Shown: one piece after another, positions 17,857 through 26,800 of the stretch
Position numbering within the stretch: position 1 is the first letter of the stretch
How the letters are laid out: every line of letters begins with the position of its first letter
Source: a virus
Virus record (IMG/VR): IMGVR_UViG_3300009091_000012
Location: 1 to 64,000 of that record
DNA length: 64,000 nt
Direction: 5' to 3' (one strand)
The notes under the pieces: generated by a model
The model's input: only the letters and a program-made list of their open reading frames with translations
What the model was told of the DNA's origin: nothing
The model's database searches: none
Translations under genes and position numbers: made by a program

Positions 17857-20010
17857 ATGGCTATGACTGGACAAGACCCGAAGGATACCTATCTGGATAT
17901 CCTGTGGGTTGATAACACGAATCTTGGCATTCCTCCGGCCTCTACGGTCACCGTAAAGAGTGGTGGGGGTAACGCCTCTCTCTTAGCTTTGAGTCAAGCT
18001 GAGATCGAGTTCCTCGGTATCCTGAGTGCCACTGTAGCAAGTGGTGTTGTGCTAGAAACCGGGGTGGGTCTGGTTGCTGACGCTGTGACTGTGGACAGCG
18101 TGCTGGATAAGGGTGACCCAACGGTGGGAGTGTTCTTTACCACTGGAGACCCGGAAGGGGCGTTAACCGCAGGAATCGGCTCTTTGGCGTTGCGTGAAGA
18201 TGGTGGGGCTGGGACTACGGTCTACATCAAAGAGAGTGGAACGGGTAACACAGGATGGAAAGCCTTCAACGTTATCGCCAGTTTCACTGATTTAGATGAT
18301 GCTCCTGGCGCTCTTGTTGCTGACCAGTGGGTAAAAGCTAACGCAGGTGGTACTGCCCTAGAGTTTTCTACGGTCCCAGCTCCCAGCTTCTTAGACCTCA
18401 CAGATACTGACCCAACGACATATGCTGGTGCAAGTGGGCAGTATGTTGCGGTTAATGGAACGGTAGACGGGTTGACGTTTGCCGATCCTCCTGTTGGTAC
18501 CTTCATCGCTTTAACTGACACAGACCCGGCTGACTATACCAATGCTGACGGCAATCTTGTTCGGGTGAACTCCACCCCAGATGGGCTGGAATTTCTTGAT
18601 GGCACACAGGGAGATATCCTTTACCACAACGGTACAGCTTGGGTTGCACTTACAGCCGGAACAAGTGGGCACTTTTTACAAACACAGGGAGTTGCGGCCA
18701 ACCCAATATGGGTAAATGCTGGTTCTGGAATTACCTTTATAGATTTAGCTGATACAGATCCAACTGATTACACTGATGATGGTGGCAGTCTTGTTCGGGT
18801 GAACTCGACTCCAGATGGGCTGGAATTTCTTGGTGGGGCCGAAGGCGAAATTCTCTATCACACTGGGACCGCTTGGGCGGCACTAGGTGTCGGCACTAAC
18901 GGTTATGTGTTGACAACTCATAGCACTGGTGAAGTACCGACGTGGGAAGCACTCCCTGCTGCTGAGCTACCTTCAGGAGTGCAAGGGGAAATCCTCTACC
19001 ACTCTGATACTGCATGGGCCGCATTAGGGGTTGGTACTGAGGGGTATGTATTAACTACACATAGCACTGGGCAAAACCCCACTTGGACGGCAATACCTAC
19101 TGAACTTCCATCTGGTGTTCAAGGCAATATTCTTTACCACAATGGTTCTGGTTGGGTTGCCTTAGCTCCTGGTACGACTGGGTTACAACTCACAAGTTCG
19201 GGAGCAGGTGCGAACCCTGTATGGGGGGAGAGTGGTATTCAACATTTTGATACCACAGATGAGGTCAATACTCGGGAGTCATGGCTCGGAGCAGAGATTT
19301 TCGCTAAGATGATTGATTTCGGCACTGGCCCGGATGGTACTTCTACTCCTACTACTAAGAGTGTTGAGTCTGGGTTAGCCATCAATGGGGTATACACTGT
19401 TGTTGACATGCAAGTAACTGCGAATACTCCAGCGGCAGGGTGGCTTGCTAGTACTTATGATGTTGGGGGAAATACCGCGTCATTTACTTATAACAAAATT
19501 GACCAAAAAATTTATTGTACTGCAAACACTGGAACTGATTTATCGGGCACAAATTACTACGTGTTACTGAAGTACATTAAGGAACCGGGGACTTTAGCTG
19601 GGTCTGGGCCACACGTGATTGCCACTATTGTAGGTGAAACTTGGGGTGGACTTGACCAGGGAGTTCATATTCTCTCTCCGGATTTGTACAACTTTGCTTA
19701 TACTGGGAATTACAACGCACCGGGTGCTCTGTCTTTTACGTGGTCAGTGGCTCCGACTACTGATGCTCTCTTCAAGTTTAAGGCTACTGCGGATGTTAAT
19801 CATCGTGAATCATATGGGTTGCTTCAAAATGGGACTGGTACAGGTAATACAGATAAGATAAGCCAGTCGTTTACAGGAACAGAGTGGGTAAACCCGTATA
19901 CCAAAGGTATTGGCCCTGGCAATAATCTCTTTGCGGCATACACTGTGGGAGCATTAACACTGACAATATCCAGACTTTCAGACTTCCCGTTGAAGCCTGC
20001 ACTGGCTTAG
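17857..20010 (+). CDS. repeat-containing tail fibre protein
   Basis: 717 residues after an AGGAGG site. The centre has two interleaved repeat types: 'DLTDTDPxxY...LVRVNSTPDGLEFL' and 'GEILYHxGTAWAALGVGTxGYVLTT'. Both are typical of long phage fibres where each unit adds a short shaft module. The last 250 residues lack repeats and may be the receptor-binding tip; they contain 'GVYTVVDMQVTANTP' and a Gly/Thr-rich beta region. A sulfotransferase gene follows 7 nt later. Receptor and sugar specificity cannot be read from the sequence. Confidence 0.75.
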   Translation: MAMTGQDPKDTYLDILWVDNTNLGIPPASTVTVKSGGGNASLLALSQAEIEFLGILSATVASGVVLETGVGLVADAVTVDSVLDKGDPTVGVFFTTGDPEGALTAGIGSLALREDGGAGTTVYIKESGTGNTGWKAFNVIASFTDLDDAPGALVADQWVKANAGGTALEFSTVPAPSFLDLTDTDPTTYAGASGQYVAVNGTVDGLTFADPPVGTFIALTDTDPADYTNADGNLVRVNSTPDGLEFLDGTQGDILYHNGTAWVALTAGTSGHFLQTQGVAANPIWVNAGSGITFIDLADTDPTDYTDDGGSLVRVNSTPDGLEFLGGAEGEILYHTGTAWAALGVGTNGYVLTTHSTGEVPTWEALPAAELPSGVQGEILYHSDTAWAALGVGTEGYVLTTHSTGQNPTWTAIPTELPSGVQGNILYHNGSGWVALAPGTTGLQLTSSGAGANPVWGESGIQHFDTTDEVNTRESWLGAEIFAKMIDFGTGPDGTSTPTTKSVESGLAINGVYTVVDMQVTANTPAAGWLASTYDVGGNTASFTYNKIDQKIYCTANTGTDLSGTNYYVLLKYIKEPGTLAGSGPHVIATIVGETWGGLDQGVHILSPDLYNFAYTGNYNAPGALSFTWSVAPTTDALFKFKATADVNHRESYGLLQNGTGTGNTDKISQSFTGTEWVNPYTKGIGPGNNLFAAYTVGALTLTISRLSDFPLKPALA
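18283..19230 (+). repeat. coding repeats in the tail fibre gene
   Basis: At least four units related to 'FxDLTDTDPxxY...DGLEF' begin near 18283, 18388, 18502 and 18736. Four units related to 'GxILYHxGxAWxALxxGT' begin near 18607, 18843, 18984 and 19122. The 18502 and 18736 copies are 234 bp apart and nearly identical over 'LVRVNSTPDGLEFL'. Such units are prone to recombination-driven length change. Confidence 0.8.
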
Positions 20011-20017
20011 GTAGTTA

Positions 20018-21169
20018 ATGGGGTTATACGTCGTTTCAGGTTGCCCGCGCTCTGGTACTTCCTTGATGATGGATTGTCTTCGCCATGCATTGGGAGAGGA
20101 GCGGCTGCTCGGGAAACAGTTTGTCCACGAAGAGCCGTCTGAACCAGAGACTCCCATTGAACGATGGCATCAGTATCTTCGGGAGTTAAACCCGCCTACA
20201 AAAAACGATGCGTCTGATGATCTTAACCCTAATGGATTCTGGGAGGATGGTCGATTCACGGTTAAGGGATTACGGTACCGAGCTTCGTTACAGCAACTTC
20301 TAAAGGATATTATCCGGGCGGATAAGCCTTACTTTGCGAAAATTGTTTCACAGGGGCTAGGGAAGACTGACCCGATGTATATCGATCAGGTCATCTGTAT
20401 GTTGCGCCATCCTCGGGCTGTCGCGAAATCTCAAGAGCGGCTTTCCCATCAGAAGTTCAGAACAGCAGATGGTACGCTCTTCGATATCGATAGCAAGGTC
20501 ATTCATACCCCAAAGATGTTCATCAACGTCTCTCTGGTAGCAGCCAAGTGGTTACTGGAGAACCCCGAAATTCCTTATATCATCGTCGAGTATGATGACT
20601 TGATCGAGCAGCCTGCTGAAACCTTAGCTCGTGTTCAGGAGTTTCTTGGAGAAGGAGACTTTGAACGGGCAGCGGCAGTCGTGAACCCGAAGCTGCGTCG
20701 TAGCTACCCCCAGGAAGTGGAGAACTCGCTGTGGGGCGAGGCGGAAAAGACCTACGAGCTGTTTAAACAGCAGAAGCTACAAGAGCTTTTGGACTTCTTT
20801 GCCGATCCCAAACGACTTATTCATCGAGAGACACGAGGTTGGACTTGTGTCCGCTTCGGTGGGGGAGTGAATGAGGCGCAATGTCGAGTCTGTAAAGGCA
20901 GCGAGGAGTTTCGCGCCTCCCTTCGCGGGTTCGCGAACGAACACAGTGTTCCTTGGCGAGAACGCCCTTGTGCCTTCGAAGTCGCTTTTGACTTTGACCA
21001 TCCATTGATTTCGATCGAGGAGAGCATCCAGAACAATTTCTGGGAGGACCAGCATGAATCTGTTCGACAGCATCAAAGTTCCAGAGGGCGTACTCGACCT
21101 GAGAGCATACGAGGTTCCGTCCGGTCGCCTTATCGCACACGTTACTGGCGAAAATATTGTCGTCAATGA
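20018..21169 (+). CDS. PAPS-dependent sulfotransferase-like protein
   Basis: 383 residues. The N-terminal 'SGCPRSGTS' (residues 7-15) is the 5'-phosphosulfate loop of sulfotransferases. 'QVICMLRHPRAVAKSQ' (residues 124-139) matches the 3'-phosphate motif, with Arg130 and Ser138 as the expected binding residues. 'YIIVEYDDLIEQP' resembles the third conserved block. This family moves sulfate from PAPS to sugars or proteins. A 'CRVC' pair sits near residue 290. It lies between a tail fibre and structural genes, so it may modify virion proteins or host surface glycans. Its 3' end overlaps the next gene by 116 nt; the last ~39 residues are basic and look unconserved, so a lost stop or frameshift is possible. 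Confidence 0.7.
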   Translation: MGLYVVSGCPRSGTSLMMDCLRHALGEERLLGKQFVHEEPSEPETPIERWHQYLRELNPPTKNDASDDLNPNGFWEDGRFTVKGLRYRASLQQLLKDIIRADKPYFAKIVSQGLGKTDPMYIDQVICMLRHPRAVAKSQERLSHQKFRTADGTLFDIDSKVIHTPKMFINVSLVAAKWLLENPEIPYIIVEYDDLIEQPAETLARVQEFLGEGDFERAAAVVNPKLRRSYPQEVENSLWGEAEKTYELFKQQKLQELLDFFADPKRLIHRETRGWTCVRFGGGVNEAQCRVCKGSEEFRASLRGFANEHSVPWRERPCAFEVAFDFDHPLISIEESIQNNFWEDQHESVRQHQSSRGRTRPESIRGSVRSPYRTRYWRKYCRQ

Positions 21170-21554
21170 TGGACGACAGGCTCTTGCCCGGTTACTCGGG
21201 CATGACACCACCCAGACGTGGTACGTGGACACCATGAAGTTCGGTGACGGTGGGCATACTGCAACTGTGCCTCCGGGGATGGTTGCTGTTGATGTCACTG
21301 ACACTGACCTCTATGGTGCTATCCACATTTCCAAGGATGTAACTGGTGCAGGGACCACGTTCCCGGCTACTCGGAAGGTGACGTTCACTGCTACGGTGGA
21401 AGCGGCTGAAGGGAATGGAACCGGGGTTCTAGAGTACTCCGAAGCGGGGCTGTACTACAACGCTGGCACCCAGATGTTCTCGCACAAGTCGTTTGGGTAC
21501 ATCGTAAAGAACGATACGATTCGGCTAGTGGCCACGTGGACTTTCACTTTCTAA
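21054..21554 (+). CDS. hypothetical beta-rich virion protein
   Basis: 166 residues from ATG 21054, with GGGAGGA about 6 nt upstream. Beta-rich, with 'NIVVNDGRQALARLLGHD' and 'MKFGDGGHT'; this layout is seen in small phage structural proteins of the tail-fibre region. No membrane segment or enzyme motif. It starts inside the sulfotransferase gene, and its codon use fits its neighbours better than the overlapped sulfotransferase tail does. The following gene begins right after its stop. Confidence 0.75.
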   Translation: MNLFDSIKVPEGVLDLRAYEVPSGRLIAHVTGENIVVNDGRQALARLLGHDTTQTWYVDTMKFGDGGHTATVPPGMVAVDVTDTDLYGAIHISKDVTGAGTTFPATRKVTFTATVEAAEGNGTGVLEYSEAGLYYNAGTQMFSHKSFGYIVKNDTIRLVATWTFTF

Positions 21555-23867
21555 ATGAAACTGTTCACCCTTACTGAAGCGCGGAAGCCCCGCTCGGCAT
21601 ACAAGCAGGAGCTGAAGCAGCAGGTTCTCGGCCCGGTAAAGGGGGAGAAGTGGGATATGGCTTGGCGGGAGAAAGTCCGTCAAGCTTTCATCGATTTCAA
21701 GATCTCCCATAGTTACCAGCGCCGGATCATAGAGCTATTTGAACTACTGGCAAAGCAGAAGGGGGAAGACTACTTTCAACGGATCAACGTTGTCGTTATC
21801 CGGGATCTGGTGAAGGCACTTAACCAGAAGTATGAGTTGGAAGCGGTTGGGCCGAAGAAATCAGGGGCGTCATCCGCGTATACTCGTGCATTAGGGGTGA
21901 CTTACCGTCATTCTCCAGCCGCAGAGCTGCAAAAGCACATGGCGGATGTGGATGTTGTTGCGTTGAAGAAGGAAGAGCTTCCGACGCATGACCACCCCCT
22001 TGTCCGTCGCCTCTACAATGCAATCTCCCCGATCAAAGATCGCCACCTTCAAGATCAAGCTGTTGTTTGGGATTTGGAAGGGCACCCGTTCTATCTATTC
22101 ACTCGGTTGCATATGACCCATCCCGGTGCAGAAAAACCAGATGCATCGGGGAAACGGTGGTTTGAAGCGATAATTCCTCGGGTACTGGATTACCGTGGTG
22201 GGCGGAAACTGTCTGAACACGATTTCGAGATGTACACCAAGGACACCGATTGGCGCAAGCAAATGCGCAGCACTTCGGAAATGGCGGTGCTCCATAAGTT
22301 TCAGACCACGAATCTCGATGCCAGCATAGAACGGTTGCAGACTCAAGCTTGGGAGAAGGCACGTCCGTGGTATGCCGTATGGCACGCTTATTTGGAAGCC
22401 AAATTCCAGCGTGACCTTCTCGACAAAGAGTGGTACGAAAAGCACACTAGTGGCTTTCCGGTGGAGAAGCAGAGACAGCTTTATGAGCTGAATCAACTTG
22501 TTGATAAGTACTATGCTGCCCTAACTGAGGGGGGCAAAGCACCAGAAAGTTACACATGGTATCTGTGGCTGCTGATCGCGGAAGATGAGTATGGGATTCG
22601 GGTTCCAGAACGACAGGAGATGTATCCGGCGTACCCACGTACTCCGACTGCGGTTAAAGGGTTGGAACCGCATTGGCCTGTTCGTCCTGCACAAGCTGAG
22701 GGTGGAGAGCCACGTTGGGACGGAGAGCTGTTAACCGGGATTGGCTTTGGCCGAAACGAGTGGGAGCGTTTTGTTAGAGAGCTGAAAGCTTCTCGGTACA
22801 AGTTCTACTCCAGTCCTAAAGAGATTCAGCGGCTCATGGTCCCCCTTGTCGGAAAAGTTCGAGAGCGCTTTGGTGTGCAGCTTCACCCTGCCAATATCAC
22901 TGAGTACATGGATGTAGCCCGTCAGGCTAAAAAGATTTGGCACAAAACTGGACCTGTGCTTGGCCGGGAAGGGAACGTATTAACAGTCCACGAGGGTATG
23001 CCTTTCCCCCAGTATCGGTTCCTTGGTGCGGGAGGACGGGAGATTTCCCTTATCCCTGCGCTTGGTTATCTCCAATATTTTGATTCGCCGACACATGGTG
23101 GGGAACGATTGATCCATGGTCGGTTGGATCTTGAGCCGCCTATTTCGAAGAGTATTCACTATCCAGCAAAGAGTCGTGCTGGCAAGCCTATCTTAAGAGG
23201 GCAAGCCACTACCCGTGACGCCACGGATCTGCACTTTAACCCGGAGCAGGCACGGCAGCGACGGTTACGGATAGAGATCGCTGCCGCTGAACGGATCATC
23301 AACCTTCGAAATAAGCGGTACAAGGAAGAAGTGGCACGGATGGCTCGGATCAATCAGCGGTTGAATGATCCGCACTGGCGGGCACCCGGTCCTTCGTCCG
23401 CTTCACGGCAGCAGTTTATCCATAGGCAACGCGGCGTGTGGGAGAAGGATCCTGCCAAGGCTGGGCGACGGTTCACCATTCGGGATTCAGGGACTACGTA
23501 TCAACATCCTAAGCATGCGCCTAAAGGTGAAACCACAACTGGGATTCATCCTAAGAAGCTTTATCGTGAGAGGAAGTTCACGTACCAGATTCGGCGGCAA
23601 CCTCTCCCGCCTCGGCAGATCGTGCGGCCTGAGTTTAACCCGTCCAGAAGCTATGTCCCACCGCCTTTAGGCTGGGAGGAGTACTGGAAACAGGATCAAG
23701 CAGCGTGGTCGAAGGAAACCAAACAACGTGCTCAGAAAGATCCGAAGTACTTGGCAGAGCTGAAAGCTTTTGCACAACAGCAACATGACCAATTAGTAAA
23801 AGACTTCCATGACGCTCATCGCAAAGGCTTTATTGTGATGACGGATGAACCGAAGGAGCGGGGGTAA
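21555..23867 (+). CDS. large basic protein of unknown function, structural region
   Basis: 770 residues. No family recognised. The ATG follows the upstream TAA with no base between and no clear ribosome site, so translation probably depends on coupling. The protein is rich in Lys, Arg, Trp and Tyr; the C-terminal 200 residues are strongly basic with Pro-rich stretches ('RRQPLPPRQIVRPEFNPSR') and many Lys/Arg/Gln. A helical N-terminus ('YQRRIIELFELLAKQKGEDYF') is clear. It could be an internal or injected virion protein that binds DNA; that is inference from charge and location. Confidence 0.75.
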   Translation: MKLFTLTEARKPRSAYKQELKQQVLGPVKGEKWDMAWREKVRQAFIDFKISHSYQRRIIELFELLAKQKGEDYFQRINVVVIRDLVKALNQKYELEAVGPKKSGASSAYTRALGVTYRHSPAAELQKHMADVDVVALKKEELPTHDHPLVRRLYNAISPIKDRHLQDQAVVWDLEGHPFYLFTRLHMTHPGAEKPDASGKRWFEAIIPRVLDYRGGRKLSEHDFEMYTKDTDWRKQMRSTSEMAVLHKFQTTNLDASIERLQTQAWEKARPWYAVWHAYLEAKFQRDLLDKEWYEKHTSGFPVEKQRQLYELNQLVDKYYAALTEGGKAPESYTWYLWLLIAEDEYGIRVPERQEMYPAYPRTPTAVKGLEPHWPVRPAQAEGGEPRWDGELLTGIGFGRNEWERFVRELKASRYKFYSSPKEIQRLMVPLVGKVRERFGVQLHPANITEYMDVARQAKKIWHKTGPVLGREGNVLTVHEGMPFPQYRFLGAGGREISLIPALGYLQYFDSPTHGGERLIHGRLDLEPPISKSIHYPAKSRAGKPILRGQATTRDATDLHFNPEQARQRRLRIEIAAAERIINLRNKRYKEEVARMARINQRLNDPHWRAPGPSSASRQQFIHRQRGVWEKDPAKAGRRFTIRDSGTTYQHPKHAPKGETTTGIHPKKLYRERKFTYQIRRQPLPPRQIVRPEFNPSRSYVPPPLGWEEYWKQDQAAWSKETKQRAQKDPKYLAELKAFAQQQHDQLVKDFHDAHRKGFIVMTDEPKERG

Positions 23868-23870
23868 TAA

Positions 23871-26800
23871 ATGGCTGACATCTTCAAACCAGTAATCACC
23901 TCGATCGGGTATGGGCCAGGAAATGGTCTGGAATTGTTTGTCAGCACCGATATCTATCGGTATGACGTAGACAACCGTCCACTGGAGAACCTTGCTGCCA
24001 ACGATGTTGCGCTCAAGGATGCCATTGATGAGATCGTAGACGAGATCGAGGATGCCTATGACGGTAAACTTTGGCCAGATGGGACAGACTATACATGGCC
24101 TAACTTAGACCCTCGCTTGGACAACATGGATAATGTGTTACAGAACTTTACCGAAGTTCGTAACGTCCAGTACTCGGCTTTCGTGCAGATGGCTAACTAC
24201 CTGCGCGAGCGGTACACCAGCGGGTTCATGAACGGTCCTTACCCGGACAAATTTGTTCGCTCCAACTACGCGATGGAGAATAACGAGTTCATGCCTGCTC
24301 CCTTCGGCGGGATGTACGTGCCCGAACGAGGATGGTCAGTCAAGAATCAGAATGTTCCTGATAAGATTGGGCGAGATCAGATCGCGATTGAAACTCGTAT
24401 TGAGCCTGATGGTTCATCCCGAGAGTATGATTCTGGTAAGCACTACGCTTCACGGAAACCGTTATACGCCATCATGAATGGTTATGTCGTACCGATTTTC
24501 AATGCCCATGGCGGTACGATGACGGAAGATCAAAGTATTGATAACAAATGCACGAGTGGTAACTGGGGACCGATTGATATCAACTTCCCGCCAGCTCCCA
24601 CTACTGGGCATCGGTTTGATTTTGCCTTCTTGGAGATGTGGTTAAAGGAGATTGACCCGGACAACGGGGTGTTCTACCCCTATGGAGCAGTCGATTGGGG
24701 TGGCTGGGATTTCCCGACCTTGGATCAAACGGCTGGTTCGGCAAGCGATTATTCAGGGACAGTTGACAACCGTGAGATTGTCAAATTTACTGAAAGCAAT
24801 ACTCAACCGGGGTGGCGATGGGGATTCCGGGTCTATGTTCGAGATACTGATTATGACACTAACCCTATCGTCTGGGCTACTGAAGACCCCGTGACGATGG
24901 TCTGTGAGGATAATGGGTCAGGGGCGTTAATTGAAGTTAACAGCTCCGGCTGCACGGGAACAATTGACTATGAAACTGGAGAATGGACTCTCCATTTCAC
25001 TACTCCTCCACCAAATGGCAAATACATCGTTGGTATCTATGCTTGGAACGCAGTTACTAGCGCGAATCACTGGTCACTTCGTGGGTCATTAACCTTTTTG
25101 CCGAATGGGCATTATCTCCAGATTCAGTATCGGATTCGTGTCGTCCCTGGTGTAGATTATGCGTCCTACCCGGATTGGTTTAGTGATCCTATTGTGGAAG
25201 CTCGGGGGCCGAAAAATACCCCAGTAGCGAACTACACTTTCACTAACATGTTGAATGTCCTGCATGATGGGACATTGTGGCGGGCAGGAACTGGTACTTC
25301 AGGTTCTGTAACAGATTTAGGTACCTATGACGGGTATATCTATGCTCTGCCTCTGTGCGTGTGGTCTCGCTTTAACCAGCAGCCATGGGACTATGATGAG
25401 CAGAATGGCGGGCTTAGTGATCGACTTGATGATTGTATCCATTACGCTCCTGATGATCGGCATGTGATCGATCTTCGCCCGGTCATCTTCTCTGAGCGGT
25501 ATGGCATGAATGAAGCGGCAGAGAACACCCTGGATAGGATCATCCGGGGCGATCACCGTTCAGTGTTTGGGCAAGCGGTTGTTGACGCTGCGGATGATGG
25601 TACTCCGACCAGTATTAATGTCTGGGGTGTGGAAGTCCCCGAGCTGTGGCGGGTGTATCAGTATTCTGGAATGGCGATCGACACCAACATCAACACTGTT
25701 CGGGACATTGGGTTGGCAACGACTAATGACCCGTTAGAGGGAGATGGTGGTGAATTCACGGCACCTCGGGCACACCATGACGGTATCCGGCGTATCTTCT
25801 CCCCGCAGGAGGAGGTTCAGGAAGTTCCGATCAGTATCCCTGATGTGTCTTTAAGTCCTGCTAGCCCCTCTCCTCTTGTTACGTACAACCCCGCTACGGA
25901 CGTTATTACGTTAAGTACGAATGTCACTACTCTTTCTGGGTATTCATCGACTTCAGGTAAGGGGCTTCTTATCAATGATTCTTACCCCCGCCTGTGGTGG
26001 CGTGGTTCTCGTCAACCGGTAGTCTATTCGACGCGGTGGTCAGGGTTGGGTACTAACACAGCCACAGCCACTATCAAGACTGACGCAGATACGTATGAAC
26101 CGAATGGTGCTATTGACGGTATTGTCGAGCTGATCTACCCAGAATGCACGGGTATTGGTCGCCCGGTCAAGACTATTGATGGTGTTTTAGCTTACGATGG
26201 ACTCAACAACTACGCGACTGTTATTGTGGGGAATGAAGATGGCTCCCCCGATGACATGGAAATGGTTGAGTGGAAGATCAATGCTGGGCTTCAACCGGGG
26301 ATGAATCTTCCTGCCGGTATGTGCTTTAGCCCAGGGCCAAGTCCTACTTCCATATATGTGTGTGACAGTGCCAATAACCGAGTGGTTAAACTTAACGCTT
26401 CCACTCTTGCCTATCAAGCACAATGGCCGACGTTAGCGAATTACCCGGTACCATCAGACGGAACTTTCGATTTGAGTGTCCATCTCCGGTACCCAGTAGA
26501 CGTAGCTTGTGATTCGTCTGGAAATGTCTACGTAGCTGATCGGGACACACATCGAGTCGTTAAGCTGAATTCGACATTAACGACGCGGATTAGTGCTTTT
26601 GGGAATGGTTTGCCAGCTACTGTCTACAACGATGATGACCAATTACGCTATCCCGAAGGTGTCACAGTAGACAGCGCGAATAACGTTTATGTGGCTGACA
26701 CCGAGTTGTTCCGGGTGGTGAAGCTCACTAACTCGTTGACCTATGTGAGCCAAATCGGCAACGGGTATAGTGGCCCCGGCAAGAATCAGTTCATCCAACC

